In this document: piece after piece, positions 46,124-59,806 of the stretch
Numbering within the stretch: the first letter of the stretch is position 1
Layout: each line of letters begins with the position of its first letter
Assembly: GCA_016647705.1 (NCBI GenBank)
Contig: CM028329.1
Location: 60,405,231-60,469,230, forward strand
Direction: 5' to 3'
Source of the DNA: Eucommia ulmoides
Lineage: Eukaryota; Streptophyta; Magnoliopsida; Garryales; Eucommiaceae
Length of the DNA: 64,000 bases
The notes under the pieces: generated by a model
Told to the model about the DNA's origin: nothing
Database searches by the model: none
Seen by the model: only the letters and a program-made list of their open reading frames with translations
Made by a program: the position numbers and the translations under genes

Positions 46124-46360
46124 GGATTAATTACACTTTATCCTCCTGTGGTTTGGTCAATTTTTACTTTACTCCCCTATAGTTTGAAAATTGCTACTTA
46201 CCCCCCATGTGGTCAGATTTTCTAACCACTTACCCTCCTGATGTAGGGGGGTAAGTGCATCAAATATTTTACCGCAGGGGGAGTAAGTGACGATTTTCAA
46301 ACTATAGGGGGATAAGTGCAATTTGGCCAAATCACAGGGAGTAAAGTGTAATTAATCCTT
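46124..46360. mobile_element. Nested MITE in the right arm of FB1, mirror of 44716-44950
   Basis: It reads as the inverse of the left-arm copy over its whole length with scattered substitutions, and sits at the mirror position of the foldback. Confidence 0.75.
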
Positions 46361-47253
46361 TTAAAAATTATAATCCTACTTCTAAAACCACCAATAGGTG
46401 TATGATTGATATTTTTTAAATTTTTTATAAAGACACCCCTCTTGTATATGGGAGATATATACGGGCCCAAATAGTGCTAGGATGGGCAGTGGTGGAAGGC
46501 AGTGTGCCCAATGGCACTTCTCTCAAACTTTTTGAGAATTTGTGTATTCACCAAAAACGCAATTTAGAGTTTTGGTATTTAAGTTTATATATATTATTTT
46601 TCAGAATTTATTTATTTAAAATATAATTAATGTGTAAATGAATGTTTTTAACTACAAGTCAGAACTACTAAAAAAGATTTAAATTGTTATTCTCCAACAT
46701 GATTTATCTTTGGTATTTAATTCCTATACTACACTAATCTACGGTGAATTAAAATTTAGGCATAAACCATGCAAACCAATAATTAATCCCCAAGAATACG
46801 ATTCTGTAACCATTAGATTGAGACCACATGTACACGATCTAATATTCTAGTAGTAATTAGATTTGAACCAAAATCTATACAAGAACAATTTGAAATTAAA
46901 TCCAATCACAATAATATCATATCAAGAACAAGATTCATGTTATATAATTGTTTACACAATATCCGAAATTAAATAGAAAAATACAATATCACATAAATTC
47001 AAAATACCTCACCATAATCTTATATCGGTTGAAGGGATTTAGCTACTCATTATTACAAGGATTGGTATTTTCTCAAATGGAATATTAAAAATGTCAGTGC
47101 CACTCTGTGTTATGAAACCAACATTCTCCCTAAAGAATGGTGAAAAGATGGTGAAAGGATGGATGAAAATATGGGTGTCAAATTAGAAGGTGAAATGGAG
47201 TGGAGCCCCTAGGCTTTGTCCAATTTCTCTTATAAATATGATAGCCTTCCCTT

Positions 47254-48504
47254 GAGTTCTTTACACATTAATTATATTTTAAATAAATAAATTCTGAAAA
47301 ATAGTATACATAAACTTAAATACCAAAACATGATAAAACGCAGAAGGGAATTACTTTTTTAGGAAAAACACAATTACTTTCGATGTTTCTTAAACAACAA
47401 AAAAAGTTAAAACACAGATTGATAAATCCGTTACAAACTTTTTTCAAACTTTTTTTTTTTTTAAAAAAAAGGCAACTTGGAGTTACGTTTCTTTATGAGA
47501 AACGTATTTTTGAAATGGGTTTCTCATAAAGAAACAACTCCAAATTGCATTTATGATGAATACACAAATTCTCAAAAAGTTTGAGAGAAGTGCCATTGGG
47601 CACACTACCTTCCACCATTGCCTATCACGTGGCAATGTTTGGGCCCATATGTATCTCCCACATATAAGAGGGATGTCTTTATAATTTTTTAAAAAAATAT
47701 CAAGGACACACCTATTGGTGGTTTTAGAAGTACCAATTATAATTTTTAAAATAAGAGGGATCTCTTTATAATTTTTTTTTTAAATAAAAGGATACGCCTA
47801 TGAATTTTATCCATAAAAATTCCAAAAGAGAGGAATTTCAAAGGTAATTTGAGTTTTCAGGGATGTCAATGATTCGGTTTCGATCCAATTTTATATAAAT
47901 CCAAAACCAAAACCAAAACCATTCGAAATATAGCAAATCAAAATTGCAACTAAAACAGTCGATTTATTTTGAAAATATTTTTAAAACCAGATCATTTTAT
48001 ACAAAACCAAAATCACGAAACCGTGAAACAGTTTAATATTTTTATATTTTATAAAAAAAAATTAAAATTAAAATTGCTTCAGTTGTTAATTCGAAACCAA
48101 AACTACAACTAAATTATTTAGTCGATTTTAAAACTGAATCATTCAGTGTGATTTCACTCTGGTTTTAAAAATTATTTTAAAATAAATTGACGATTTTGAT
48201 TGCAATTTTGATTTGGTATATTTCGAACGGTTTTGGTTTTAGATTTATATAAAATCGAATCGAAACCGACCCATTGACATCCCTAAAAGATAGTTTTGCT
48301 CAACTAGTTTGGTTTTAAAATTCCTCTATTTAGGAATTTTTATGGATAAATTTCATAGGCATACCCTTTTATTTAATTTTTTTTTTTTTATAAAGACATC
48401 CCTCTTAGTTTAAAATTATAATGGTACTTCTAAAACCACCGACAAGTGTGTCCTTGGTATTTTTTAAAAATTTTATAAAGACATCCCTCTTATATATGGG
48501 CCCA
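47254..48504. mobile_element. Foldback element FB2 (right arm deleted)
   Basis: Normal left end after GCCTTCCCTT (47244-47253). The right arm stops at TATATATGGGCCCAAAAATA, where the leader of the next LTR unit begins, so the hairpin part and the right terminus are lost. Confidence 0.75.
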
Positions 48505-49724
48505 AAAATAAATAAAAATAACAATGTGGAAAAGTAGGATGGGGACAAATGGACACTATTCGTGATCATGCCTATTCAGTGTTCATGTAATAGTACTGTT
48601 CACGTGTTGAAAAATATTCGACACGTAATTGCTCGTTTTTCATCCGTTTTACTCCAAATTAACGTTGTTTTGTTCCATTTTTAAAAACCTACAAAAATAA
48701 TTAAAATAAATTATTTTTTACTGCTTTAAGTTAATCAAAAGATTAAACCAAACTTAGTTTAGTGGTATTAGATCGCACAAAATACAATAATTAGCGATGT
48801 CAATTCCCAACAACGGCACCAAATTTTGATTGCTAAAAAATAATTCCCTTATTAATTGCAAAATATTGTAGTATTGTGTCCTTAAATCTAGGTGTCGAAT
48901 CACATGGATTGGTATTGTAATTAACAATTCCTGATTACTTTCCTTCCTTTGATCAGAATCATTTGAGATTTTTTATTTGAAATTTTAAGGAACAAAATTA
49001 AATATAAACATTAACAATAAAAATAAGGATTTGGTTAGGAATTATGGATCTGTATTTTGGAATATACGTTTTTCTTGTAATTTCTATTTAGATCGGATTT
49101 GTGTAAACGAATGTTCTTAACTACAAGCCGGAACTACTCAAAAAGATTTAAATTGTTATTCTCCAACATGATTTATCTTTGGTATTTACTTCATACACTA
49201 CACTAATCTACGGTGACTTAAAATTTAGGTATAAACCATGCAAACTAATAATCAATCTCCAAGAATACGATTTCATAACCATTAGATCAAGACCACAGGT
49301 ACACGATCTAATGTTCTAGTAGTAATTGAATTTAAACCAAAATCTATACAAGAACAATTTGAAATTAAATCCAATCACAATAATATTATATCAAGAACAA
49401 GATTCATGTTATATAATTGTTGACACAATATCCGAAATTAAATAGAAAAATACAATATCACATAAATCCAAAATACCTCACCATAATCTTATATCGGTTA
49501 AAGGGATTTAGCTACTCATTGTTACAAGGATTGGTATTTTCTCGAATGGAATATTAAAAATGTCAGTGCCACTCTGTGTTATGAAACCAGCATTCTCCCT
49601 AAAGAATGGTGAAAAGATGGTGAAAGGATGGGTGAAAATATGGGAGTCAGAAATCAGAAGGTGAAATGGAGTGGAGCCCCTAGGCTTTGTCTGATTTCTC
49701 TTATAAATATGATAGCCTTCCCTC

Positions 49725-51307
49725 GAGTTCTTTACACATTAATTATATTTTAAATAAATAAATTCTAAAAAATAGTATACATAAACTTAAATACCAAAAC
49801 ATGATAAAACGTAGAAGGGAATTGTGTTTTTAAGAAGAACGCAATTACCTTTTGCGTTTCTTATAAGAAAAAAAAAAAGGTTAAAACGCAGATTGATAAA
49901 CCTTTTACAGAGTTTTTCCAAACTTTTTTTTTTTTGGAGTTGCGTTTCTTTATGAGAAACGTATTTCTGAGATGCGTTTCTCATAAAGAAACGCAACTCC
50001 AAATTGCGTTTATGGTGAATACACAAATTCTCAGAAAGTTTGAGAGAAGTGCCATTGGGCACACTGTCTTCCACCACTGCCCATCACGTGGCAATGTTTG
50101 GGCCCACATATATCTCCCATGTATAAGAGGGATGTCTTTATAATTTTTTTTAAAAATATCAAGGACACACCTATTGGTGGTTTTAGAAGTACGATTATAA
50201 TTTTTAAAATAAGAGGGATGTCTTTATAAATTTTTTTAAATAAAAGGATACGCCTATGAATTTTATTCATAAAAATTCCTAAAGAGAGGAATTTTAGAGG
50301 TAATTTGAGTTTTTAGGGATGTCAATGGTTCAATTTCGATCCGATTTTATATAAATCCAAAATCAAAACCGTTCGAAATATACCAAATCAAAATTGCAAC
50401 CAAAACTGTTGATTTATTTTGAAAATAGTTTTAAAACCAGATAATTTAACTTTATACAAAACCAAAATAAAAATCAAAACCAAAACCAAAATCACGAAAC
50501 CGTGAAACAATTTGTGATTTTTATATTTTATAAAAAAAAAATTTAAATTAAAATTGCTTCAATTGCCAATTCGAAACCAAAACTATAACTAAATTATTTA
50601 GTCGATTTTAAAACTGAATCATTCAATGTGATTTCACTCTGGTTTTAAAAATTATTTTAAAATAAACCGACGGTTTTGGTTGTAATTTTGATTTGGTATA
50701 TTTCGAACGGTTTTGGTTTTAGATTTATATAAAATCGGATCGAAACCGAACCATTGACATCCTTAAAAGATAGTTTTGCTCAACTAATTTGGTTTTAAAA
50801 TTCCTCTATTGAGGATTTTTTATGGATAAATTTCATAGGAATACCCTTTTATTTAAATTTTTTTTTATAAAGACATCTCTCTTATATATGGGAGATATAT
50901 ATGGGCCCAAACAGTGCCACAGGATAGGCAGTGGTGGAAGGCAGTGTGCCCAATGGCACTTCTCTCAAACTTTTTGAGAATTTGTGTATTCACCAAAAAC
51001 GCAATTTAGAGTTGCGTTTATTTATGAGAAACGCATCTCAGAAATACGTTTCTCATAAAGAAACGCAACTCCAAGTCACGTTTTTTTTTTTTTTTTTTTT
51101 AAAAAAAGGGTTTGGAAAAGTTGTGTAAACGATTTATCAATCTGCGTTTTAACCTTTTCTTTTTCTTATAAGAAACGCAGAAGGTAATTGCGTTTTTCCT
51201 AAAAACGCAATTCCCTTATGCGTTTTATCATGTTTTGGTATTTAAGTTTATGTATACTATTTTTTAGAATTTATTTATTTAAAATATAATTAATGTGTAA
51301 AGAATCC
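49725..51307. mobile_element. Foldback element FB3
   Basis: Left terminus GAGTTCTTTACACATTAA after GCCTTCCCTC (49715-49724). The left arm has a 26-bp perfect-stem hairpin (49936-49961 with 49975-50000, 13-base loop), and a similar hairpin lies in the right arm near 51,010-51,070. The right flank is AAGGGAAGGC, the inverse of the left-type flank, not a direct repeat, marking an inversion junction. Confidence 0.85.
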
Positions 51308-52591
51308 AAGGGAAGGCTACCATATTTATAAGAGAAATCGGACAAAGCCTGGGGGTTCCACTCCATTTCACCTTCTGATTTCTGACACCCATATTTTCAT
51401 CCATCCTTTCACCATCTTTTCACCATTCTTTAGGGAGAATGCTGGTTTCATAACACAGAGTGGCACTGACATTTTTAATATTCCATTTGAGAAAATACCA
51501 ATCCTTGTAACAATGAGTAGCTAAATCCCTTCAACCGATATAAGATTATGGTGAGGTATTTTGGATTTATGTGATATTGTATTTTTCTATTTAATTTCGG
51601 ATATTGTGTAAAAAATATTATATAACATGAATCTTGTTCTTGATATGATATTATTGTGATTGGATTTAATTTCAAATTGTTTTTGTATAGATTTTGATTT
51701 AAATTCAATTACTACTAGAACATTAGATCGTATACCTGTGGTCTCGATCTAATGGTTATGGAATCGTATTCTTGGGGATTAATTATTGATCTGCATGGTT
51801 TATGCCTAAATTTTAATTCACCGTAGATTAGTTTAGTGTAGAAATTAAATGCCAAAGATAAATCATGTTGGAGAATAACAATCTAAATCTTTCTGAATAG
51901 CTCCGGCTTGTAGTTAAGAACATTCGTTTACACAAATCCGATCTAAATAGAAATTACAAGAAAAACGTATATTCCAAAATACAGATCCATAATTCCTAAC
52001 CAAATCCTTATTTTTATTGTTAATTTTTATATTTTATTTTGTTCCTTAAAAATTCAAATAAAAAATCTCAATTGATTCTCATCAAAAGAAGGAAAGTAAT
52101 CGGGAATTGATAATTACAAGACTGATCCCTGTGATTCGACACCTGGACTTAAGGACACAATACTACAATATTTTGCAATTAATAAGGGAATTATTTTTTA
52201 GCGATAAAAATTTAGCGCCGTTGTTAGGAATTGGCATCGCTAATTATCGCATTTTGTGCGATCTAATACCACTAAACTAAGTTTTATTAATCTTTTGATT
52301 AACTTGCAGTAGTAAAAAATAATTTATTTTAATTATTTTTGTAGGTTTTTAAAAATGAAACAAAACAATGTTAATTTGGAGTAAAACGGATGAAAAACGA
52401 ACAATCACGGGGAATATTTTTCAATGCGTGAACAGTACTATTACATGAACGGTGAATAGGCATGATCATGAATAGTGTCCATTTGTCCCCATCCCACTTT
52501 TCCACATTGTTATTTTGTTTTTTGGACATTTTTGTGGAATTTTTGCTCTAAATTCATACGTAGCACATACCAAATGCCAAGGAGGGAAGGC
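51308..52591 (-). repeat. Inverted LTR/leader unit between FB3 and FB4
   Basis: Reads as the inverse of 54,157-55,440 along its full length, with the primer-site-like motif at about 52,209 facing the other way from all other units. Encoded translations of 51475-51708 (minus) and 55040-55273 (plus) are identical, showing very recent duplication or conversion. Confidence 0.9.
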
Positions 52592-52727
52592 GAGTTCTTT
52601 ACACATTAATTTTATTTTAAATAAATAAATTTTCAAAAATAATATACATAAACTTAAATACCAAAACGTGATAAAACGCAGAAGGGAATTGCGTTTTTAG
52701 GGAAAACGCAATAACCTTCGGCATTTC

Positions 52728-52762
<35 letters not shown>

Positions 52763-54156
52763 TTAAAACGCAAATTGAAAAACGGTCTATACGGTTTTTC
52801 CAAACTTTTTTTTTAAAGAAAACACAACTTGGAGTAGGATTTCTTTATGAGAAACGTATTTCTGAGATGCGTTTCTCATAAAGAAACGCAACTCCAAATT
52901 GCGTTTATGGTGAATACACAAATTCTCAGAAAGTTTGAGAGAAGTGCCATTGGGCACACTGTCTTCCACCACTGCCCATCACGTGGCAATGTTTGGGCCC
53001 ACATATATCTCCCATGTATAAGAGGGATGTCTTTATAATTTTTTTTAAAAATATCAAGGACACACCTATTGGTGGTTTTAGAAGTACGATTATAATTTTT
53101 AAAATAAGAGGGATGTCTTTATAATTGTTTTTAAATAAAAGGATACGCCTATGAATTTTATTCATAAAAATTCCTAAAGAGAGGAATTTTAGAGGTAATT
53201 TGAGTTTTTAGGGATGTCAATGGTTCAATTTCGATCCGATTTTATATAAATCCAAAATCAAAACCGTTCGAAATATACCAAATCAAAATTGCAACCAAAA
53301 CTGTTGATTTATTTTGAAAATAGTTTTAAAACCAGATAATTTAACTTTATACAAAACCAAAATAAAAATCAAAACCAAAACCAAAATCACGAAACCGTGA
53401 AACAATTTATGATTTTTATATTTTATAAAAAAAAATTAAAATTAAAATTGCTTCAATTGCTAATTCGAAACCAAAACTATAACTAAATTATTTAGTCGAT
53501 TTTAAAACTGAATCATTCAATGTGATTTCACTCTGGTTTTAAAAATTATTTTAAAATAAACCGACGGTTTTGGTTGTAATTTTGATTTAGTATATTTCGA
53601 ACGGTTTTGGTTTTAGATTTATATAAAATCGGATCGAAACCGAACCATTGACATCCCTAAAAGATAGTTTTGCTCAACTAATTTGGTTTTAAAATTCCTC
53701 TATTGAGGATTTTTTATGGATAAATTTCATAGGAATACCCTTTTATTTAAATGTTTTTTTATAAAGACATCTCTCTTATATATGGGAGATATATATGGGC
53801 CCAAACAGTGCCACGGGATAGGCGGTGGTGGAAGGCAGTGTGCCCAATGGCACTTCTCTCAAACTTTTTGAGAATTTGTGTATTCACCTACGTTTCTCAT
53901 AAAGAAATCCTACTCCAAGTTGTGTTTTCTTTAAAAAAAAAGTTTGGAAAAACCGTATAGACCGTTTTTCAATTTGCGTTTTAACTTTTTTTTTTTTTTT
54001 TTTTCCTTTTTTTTTTTTAAGAAATGCCGAAGGTTATTGCGTTTTCCCTAAAAATGCAATTCCCTTCTGCGTTTTATCACGTTTTGGTATTTAAGTTTAT
54101 GTATATTATTTTTCAAAATTTATTTATTTAAAATAAAATTAATGTGTAAAGAACTC
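52592..54156. mobile_element. Foldback element FB4, centre of the large palindrome
   Basis: Left flank GAGGGAAGGC is the inverse of its right flank GCCTTCCCTC (54157-54166), so both sides carry the same flank type, as expected at an inversion breakpoint. Its left half from about 52,850 is nearly identical to FB3 from about 49,960. Confidence 0.85.
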
Positions 54157-55440
54157 GCCTTCCCTCCTTGGCATTTGGTACGTGCTACGTATGAATTTAG
54201 AGCAAAAATTCCACAAAAATGTCCAAAAAACAAAATAACAATGTGGAAAAGTGGGATGGGGACAAATGGACACTATTCATGATCATGCCTATTCACCGTT
54301 CATGTAATAGTACTGTTCACGCATTGAAAAATATTCCCCGTGATTGTTCGTTTTTCATCCGTTTTACTCCAAATTAGCATTGTTTTGTTTCATTTTTAAA
54401 AACCTACAAAAATAATTAAAATAAATTATTTTTTACTACTGCAAGTTAATCAAAAGATTAATAAAACTTAGTTTAGTGGTATTAGATCGCACAAAATGCG
54501 ATAATTAGCGATGCCAATTCCCAACAACGGTGCTAAATTTTTATCGCTAAAAAATAATTCCCTTATTAATTGCAAAATATTGTAGTATTGTGTCCTTAAG
54601 TCCAGGTGTCGAATCACAGGGATCAGTCTTGTAATTATCAATTCCCGATTACTTTCCTTCTTTTGATGAGAATCAATTGAGATTTTTTATTTGAATTTTT
54701 AAGGAACAAAATAAAATATAAAAATTAACAATAAAAATAAGGATTTGGTTAGGAATTATGGATCTGTATTTTGGAATATACGTTTTTCTTGTAATTTCTA
54801 TTTAGATCGGATTTGTGTAAACGAATGTTCTTAACTACAAGCCGGAGCTATTCAGAAAGATTTAGATTGTTATTCTCCAACATGATTTATCTTTAGCATT
54901 TAATTTCTACACTAAACTAATCTACGGTGAATTAAAATTTAGGCATAAACCATGCAGATCAATAATTAATCCCCAAGAATACGATTCCATAACCATTAGA
55001 TCGAGACCACAGGTATACGATCTAATGTTCTAGTAGTAATTGAATTTAAATCAAAATCTATACAAAAACAATTTGAAATTAAATCCAATCACAATAATAT
55101 CATATCAAGAACAAGATTCATGTTATATAATATTTTTTACACAATATCCGAAATTAAATAGAAAAATACAATATCACATAAATCCAAAATACCTCACCAT
55201 AATCTTATATCGGTTGAAGGGATTTAGCTACTCATTGTTACAAGGATTGGTATTTTCTCAAATGGAATATTAAAAATGTCAGTGCCACTCTGTGTTATGA
55301 AACCAGCATTCTCCCTAAAGAATGGTGAAAAGATGGTGAAAGGATGGATGAAAATATGGGTGTCAGAAATCAGAAGGTGAAATGGAGTGGAACCCCCAGG
55401 CTTTGTCCGATTTCTCTTATAAATATGATAGCCTTCCCTT

Positions 55441-57024
55441 GAATTCTTTACACATTAATTATATTTTAAATAAATAAATTCTAAAAAATAGTATACATAA
55501 ACTTAAATACCAAAACATGATAAAACGCATAAGGGAATTGCGTTTTTAGGAAAAACGCAATTACCTTCTGCGTTTCTTATAAGAAAAAGAAAAGGTTAAA
55601 ACGCAGATTGATAAATCGTTTACACAACTTTTCCAAACTTTTTTTTTAAAAAAAAAAAAAAAAAACGTGACTTGGAGTTGCGTTTCTTTATGAGAAACGT
55701 ATTTCTGAGATGCGTTTCTCATAAAGAAACGCAACTCTAAATTGCGTTTTTGGTGAATACACAAATTCTCAAAAAGTTTGAGAGAAGTGCCATTAGGCAC
55801 ACTGCCTTCCACCACTGCCCATCACGTGGCAATGTTTGGGCCCACATATATCTCCCATATAAGAGGGATGTCTTTATAATTTTTTTAAAAATATCAAGGA
55901 CACACCTATTGGTGGTTTTAGAAGTACCATTATAATTTTTTTTAAATAAAAGGATATGCCTATGAATTTTATCCATAAAAATTCCAAAAGAGAGGAATTT
56001 CAAAGGTAATTTGAGTTTTTAGGGATGTAAATGACTCGGTTTCGATCCGATTTTATATAAATCCAAAACTAAAACCGTTCGAAATATACCAAATCAAAAT
56101 TGCAACCAAAACCGTCGATTTATTTTGAAAATAGTTTTAAAACTAGATCATTTAACTTTATGCAAAACCAAAATAAAAATCAAAATCAAAATCACGAAAC
56201 CGTGAAACAATTTAATATTTTTATATTTTATAAAAAAAAAATTAAAATTAAAATTGCTTCAATTGCTAATTCGAAACCAAAACTACAACTAAATTATTTA
56301 GTCAATTTTAAAATTGAATTATTCAGTGTGATTTCACTCTGGTTTTAAAAATTATTTTAAAACAAACCGACGGTTTTGGTTGCAATTTTGATTTGGTATA
56401 TTTCGAACGGTTTTGGTTTCAGATTTATATAAAATCGGATCGAAACCAAACCATTGACATCCCTAAAAGATAGTTTTGCTCAACTAATTTGGTTTTAAAA
56501 TTCCTCTATTTAGGAATTTTTATGGATAAATTTCATAGGCATACCCTTTTATTTAAAAAAAAATTATAAAGACATCTCTCTTATTTTAAAAATTATAATT
56601 GTACTTCTAAAACCACCAATAGGTGTGTCCTTGATATTTTTTAAAAAATTTATAAAGACATCCCTCTTATATATGGGAGATATATACGGGCCGAAACAGT
56701 GTCACAGGATGGGCAGTGGTGGAGGGCAGTGTGCCCAATGGCACTTCTCTCAAACTTTTTGAGAATTTGTGTATTCACCTACGTTTCTCATAAAGAAATG
56801 CAACTCCAGGTTGTGTTTTCTTTAAAAAAAAAGTTTGGAAAAATCGTATAAAACGTTTTTCAATTTGCGTTTTAACTTTTTTTTTTTTTAAATGCAGAAG
56901 GTAATTGCGTTTTTCCTAAAAACGCAATTTCCTTCTGTGTTTTATCACGTTTTGGTATTTAAGTTTATGTATATTATTTTTCAGAATTTATTTATTTAAA
57001 ATATAATTAATGTGTGAAGAAATT
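55441..57024. mobile_element. Foldback element FB5
   Basis: Target duplication GCCTTCCCTT (55431-55440) and GCTTTCCCTC (57025-57034), two mismatches. A 24-bp perfect stem lies at 55676-55699 with 55713-55736, and an outer stem of about 20 bp near 55523-55575 (TTGCGTTTTT/AAAAACGCAA core). Confidence 0.85.
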
Positions 57025-58306
57025 GCTTTCCCTCCTTGGCATTTGGTATGTGCTACGTATGAATTTAGAGCAAAAATTCCACAAAAATGTCCAAAAAACA
57101 AAATAACAATGTGGAAAAGTGGGACGGGTACAAATGGACACTATTCATGATCATGCCTATTCACCGTTCATGTAATAGTATTGTTCACGCGTTGAAAAAT
57201 AGTTCCCGTGATTGTTCGTTTGTCATCCGTTTTACTCTAAATTAACATTGTTTTGTTCCATTTTTAAAAACCTACAAAAATAATTAAAATAAATTATTTT
57301 TTACTACTGCAAGTTAATCAAAAGATTAATAAAACTTAGTTTAGTGGTATTAGATCATACAAAATGCGATAGTTAGCGATGCCAATTCCCAACAACGGCG
57401 CCAAATTTTGATCGCTAAAAAATAATTCCCTTATTAATTGCAAAATATTGTAGTATTGTGTCCTTAAGCCCAAGTGTCGAATCACATAGATCAGTCTTGT
57501 AATTATCAATTCCCGATCACTTTCCTTCTTTTGATGAGAATCAATTGAGATTTTTTATTTGAACTTTTAAGGAACAAAATTAAATATAAAAATTAACAAT
57601 AAAAATAAGGATTTGGTTAGGAATTATGGATCTGTATTTTGGAATATACGTTTTTCTTGTAATTTCTATTTATATCGGATTTGTGTAAACAAATGTTCTT
57701 AACTACAAGCCGGAACTACTTAGAAAAATTTAGATTGTTATTCTCCAACATGATTTATCTTTAGTATTTAATTCCTATACTACACTAATTTACGGTGAAT
57801 TAAAATTTAGGCATAAACCATGCAAACTAATAATCAATCTCCAAGAATACGATTTCATAACCATTAGATCGAGATCAAAGGTACACGATCTAATATTCTA
57901 GTAGTAATTAGATTTGAACCAAAATCTATACAAGAACAATTTGAAATTAAATCCAATCACAATAATATCATATCAAGAACAAGATTCATGTTATATAATT
58001 GTTTACACAATATTCGAAATTAAATCGAAAAATACAATATCACATAAATCCAAAATACCTCACCATAATCTTATATCGGTTGAAGGGATTTAACTACTCA
58101 TTGTTACAAGGATTGGCATTTTCTCAAATGGAATATTAAAAATGTCAGTGCCACTCTTTGTTATGAAACCAACTTTCTCCCTAAAGAAGGGTGAAAAGAT
58201 GGTGAAAGGATGGATGGAAATATGGGTGTCAGAAATCAGAAGGTGAAATGGAATGGAGCCCCCAGGCTTTGTCCGATTTCTCTTATAAATATGATAGCCT
58301 TCCCTT

Positions 58307-59806
58307 GAGTTCTTTACACATTAATTATATTTTAAATAAATAGATTCTAAAAAATAGTATACATAAACTTAAATACCAAAACATGATAAAACGCAGAAGG
58401 GAATTGTGTTTTTAGGAAGAACGCAATTATCTTCTGTGTTTCTTATAAGAAAAAAAAAAAAGAAGGTTAAAATGCAGATTGATAAACCGTTTACACAGTT
58501 TTTCCAAACTTTAAAAAAAAAAAAACGCGACTTGGAGTTGCATTTCTTTATGAGAAACGTATTTCTGAGATGCGTTTCTCATAAAGAAACGCAACTCTAA
58601 ATTGCGTTTTTGGTGAATACACAAATTCTCAAAAAGTTTGAGAGAAGTGCCATTGGGCACACTGCCTTCCACCACTGCCCATCACGTGGCAATGTTTGGG
58701 CCCACATATATCTCCCATATATAAGAGGGATGTCTTTATAATTTTTTTTTAAAATATCAAGGACACACCTATTGGTAGTTTTAGAAGTACGATTATAATT
58801 TTTAAAATAAGAGGGATGTCTTTATAATTTTTTTTAAATAAAAGGATACGGCTATGAATTTTATCCATAAAAATTCCTAAAGAGAGGAATTTTAGAGGTA
58901 ATTTGAGTTTTTAGGGATGTCAATGGTTCAGTTTCGATCCGATTTTATATAAATCCAAAACCAAAACCGTTCGAAATATACCAAATCAAAATTGCAACCA
59001 AAACCGTCGATTTATTTTGAAAATAGTTTTAAAACCAGATCATTTAACTTTATACAAAACCAAAATAAAAATCAAAACCAAAATCACGAAACCGTGAAGC
59101 AATTTAATATTTTTATATTTTATAAAAAAAAAATTAAAATTAAAATTGCTTCAGTTGCTAATTCGAAACCAAAACTACAACAAAATTATTTAGTCGATTT
59201 TAAAACTGAATCATTCAGTGTGATTTCACTCTGGTTTTAAAAATTATTTTAAAATAAACCGACGGTTTTGGTTACAATTTTGATTTGGTATATTTTGAAT
59301 GGTTTTGGTTTTAGATTTATATAAAATCGAATCGAAACCGAACCATTGACATCCCTAAAAGATAGTTTTGCTCAACTAGTTTGGTTTTAAAATTCCTCTA
59401 TTTAGGAATTTTTATGGATAAATTTCATAGGCATACCCTTTTATTTGATTTTTTTTTATAAAGACATCTCTCTTATTTTAAAATTATAATGGTACTTCTA
59501 AAACCACCTACAAGTGTGTCCTTGATATTTTTTAAAAAATTTATAAAGACATCCCTCTTATATATGGGACATATATATGGGCCCAAAAAGTGCCACGTGA
59601 TGGGCAGTGGTAGAAGGCAGTGTGCTAAATGACACAAAAATCTGGGAAAACCGTATAAACAATTTACCAATCTGTGTTGTAGAAGGGAATTGCGTTTTTT
59701 CTAAAATGCAATTTTCTTTTGCATTTTATCATGTTTTGGTATTTAAGTTTGTATATTATTTGTTAGAATTTATTTATTTAAAATATAATTAATGTGTAAA
59801 GAAGTC
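58307..59806. mobile_element. Foldback element FB6
   Basis: Flanks GCCTTCCCTT (58297-58306) and GCCTACCCTC (59807-59816). The left arm hairpin is present; the right arm has lost most of its hairpin part (59,635-59,700). Confidence 0.8.

Larger units (their letters stand above)
44215..46637. mobile_element. Foldback element FB1 (largest, right end truncated)
   Basis: Starts GAGTTCTTTACACATTAA after GCCTTCCCTT. Both arms carry a related 235-bp MITE in mirror positions, and the centre holds two palindromic elements with TAGGGATGTCAA ends. The right arm lacks its hairpin part and ends at TGTGTAAA, where it fuses to the matching TGTGTAAAC of a downstream LTR unit, so about 0.8 kb of that unit is missing. 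Confidence 0.75.

Noticed and set aside
49787-53038. Several 60-96-residue open frames repeated through the foldbacks
   Set aside because: They follow the palindromic arms on both strands, end in A/T runs and show no protein features; repetition reflects copying of the DNA.
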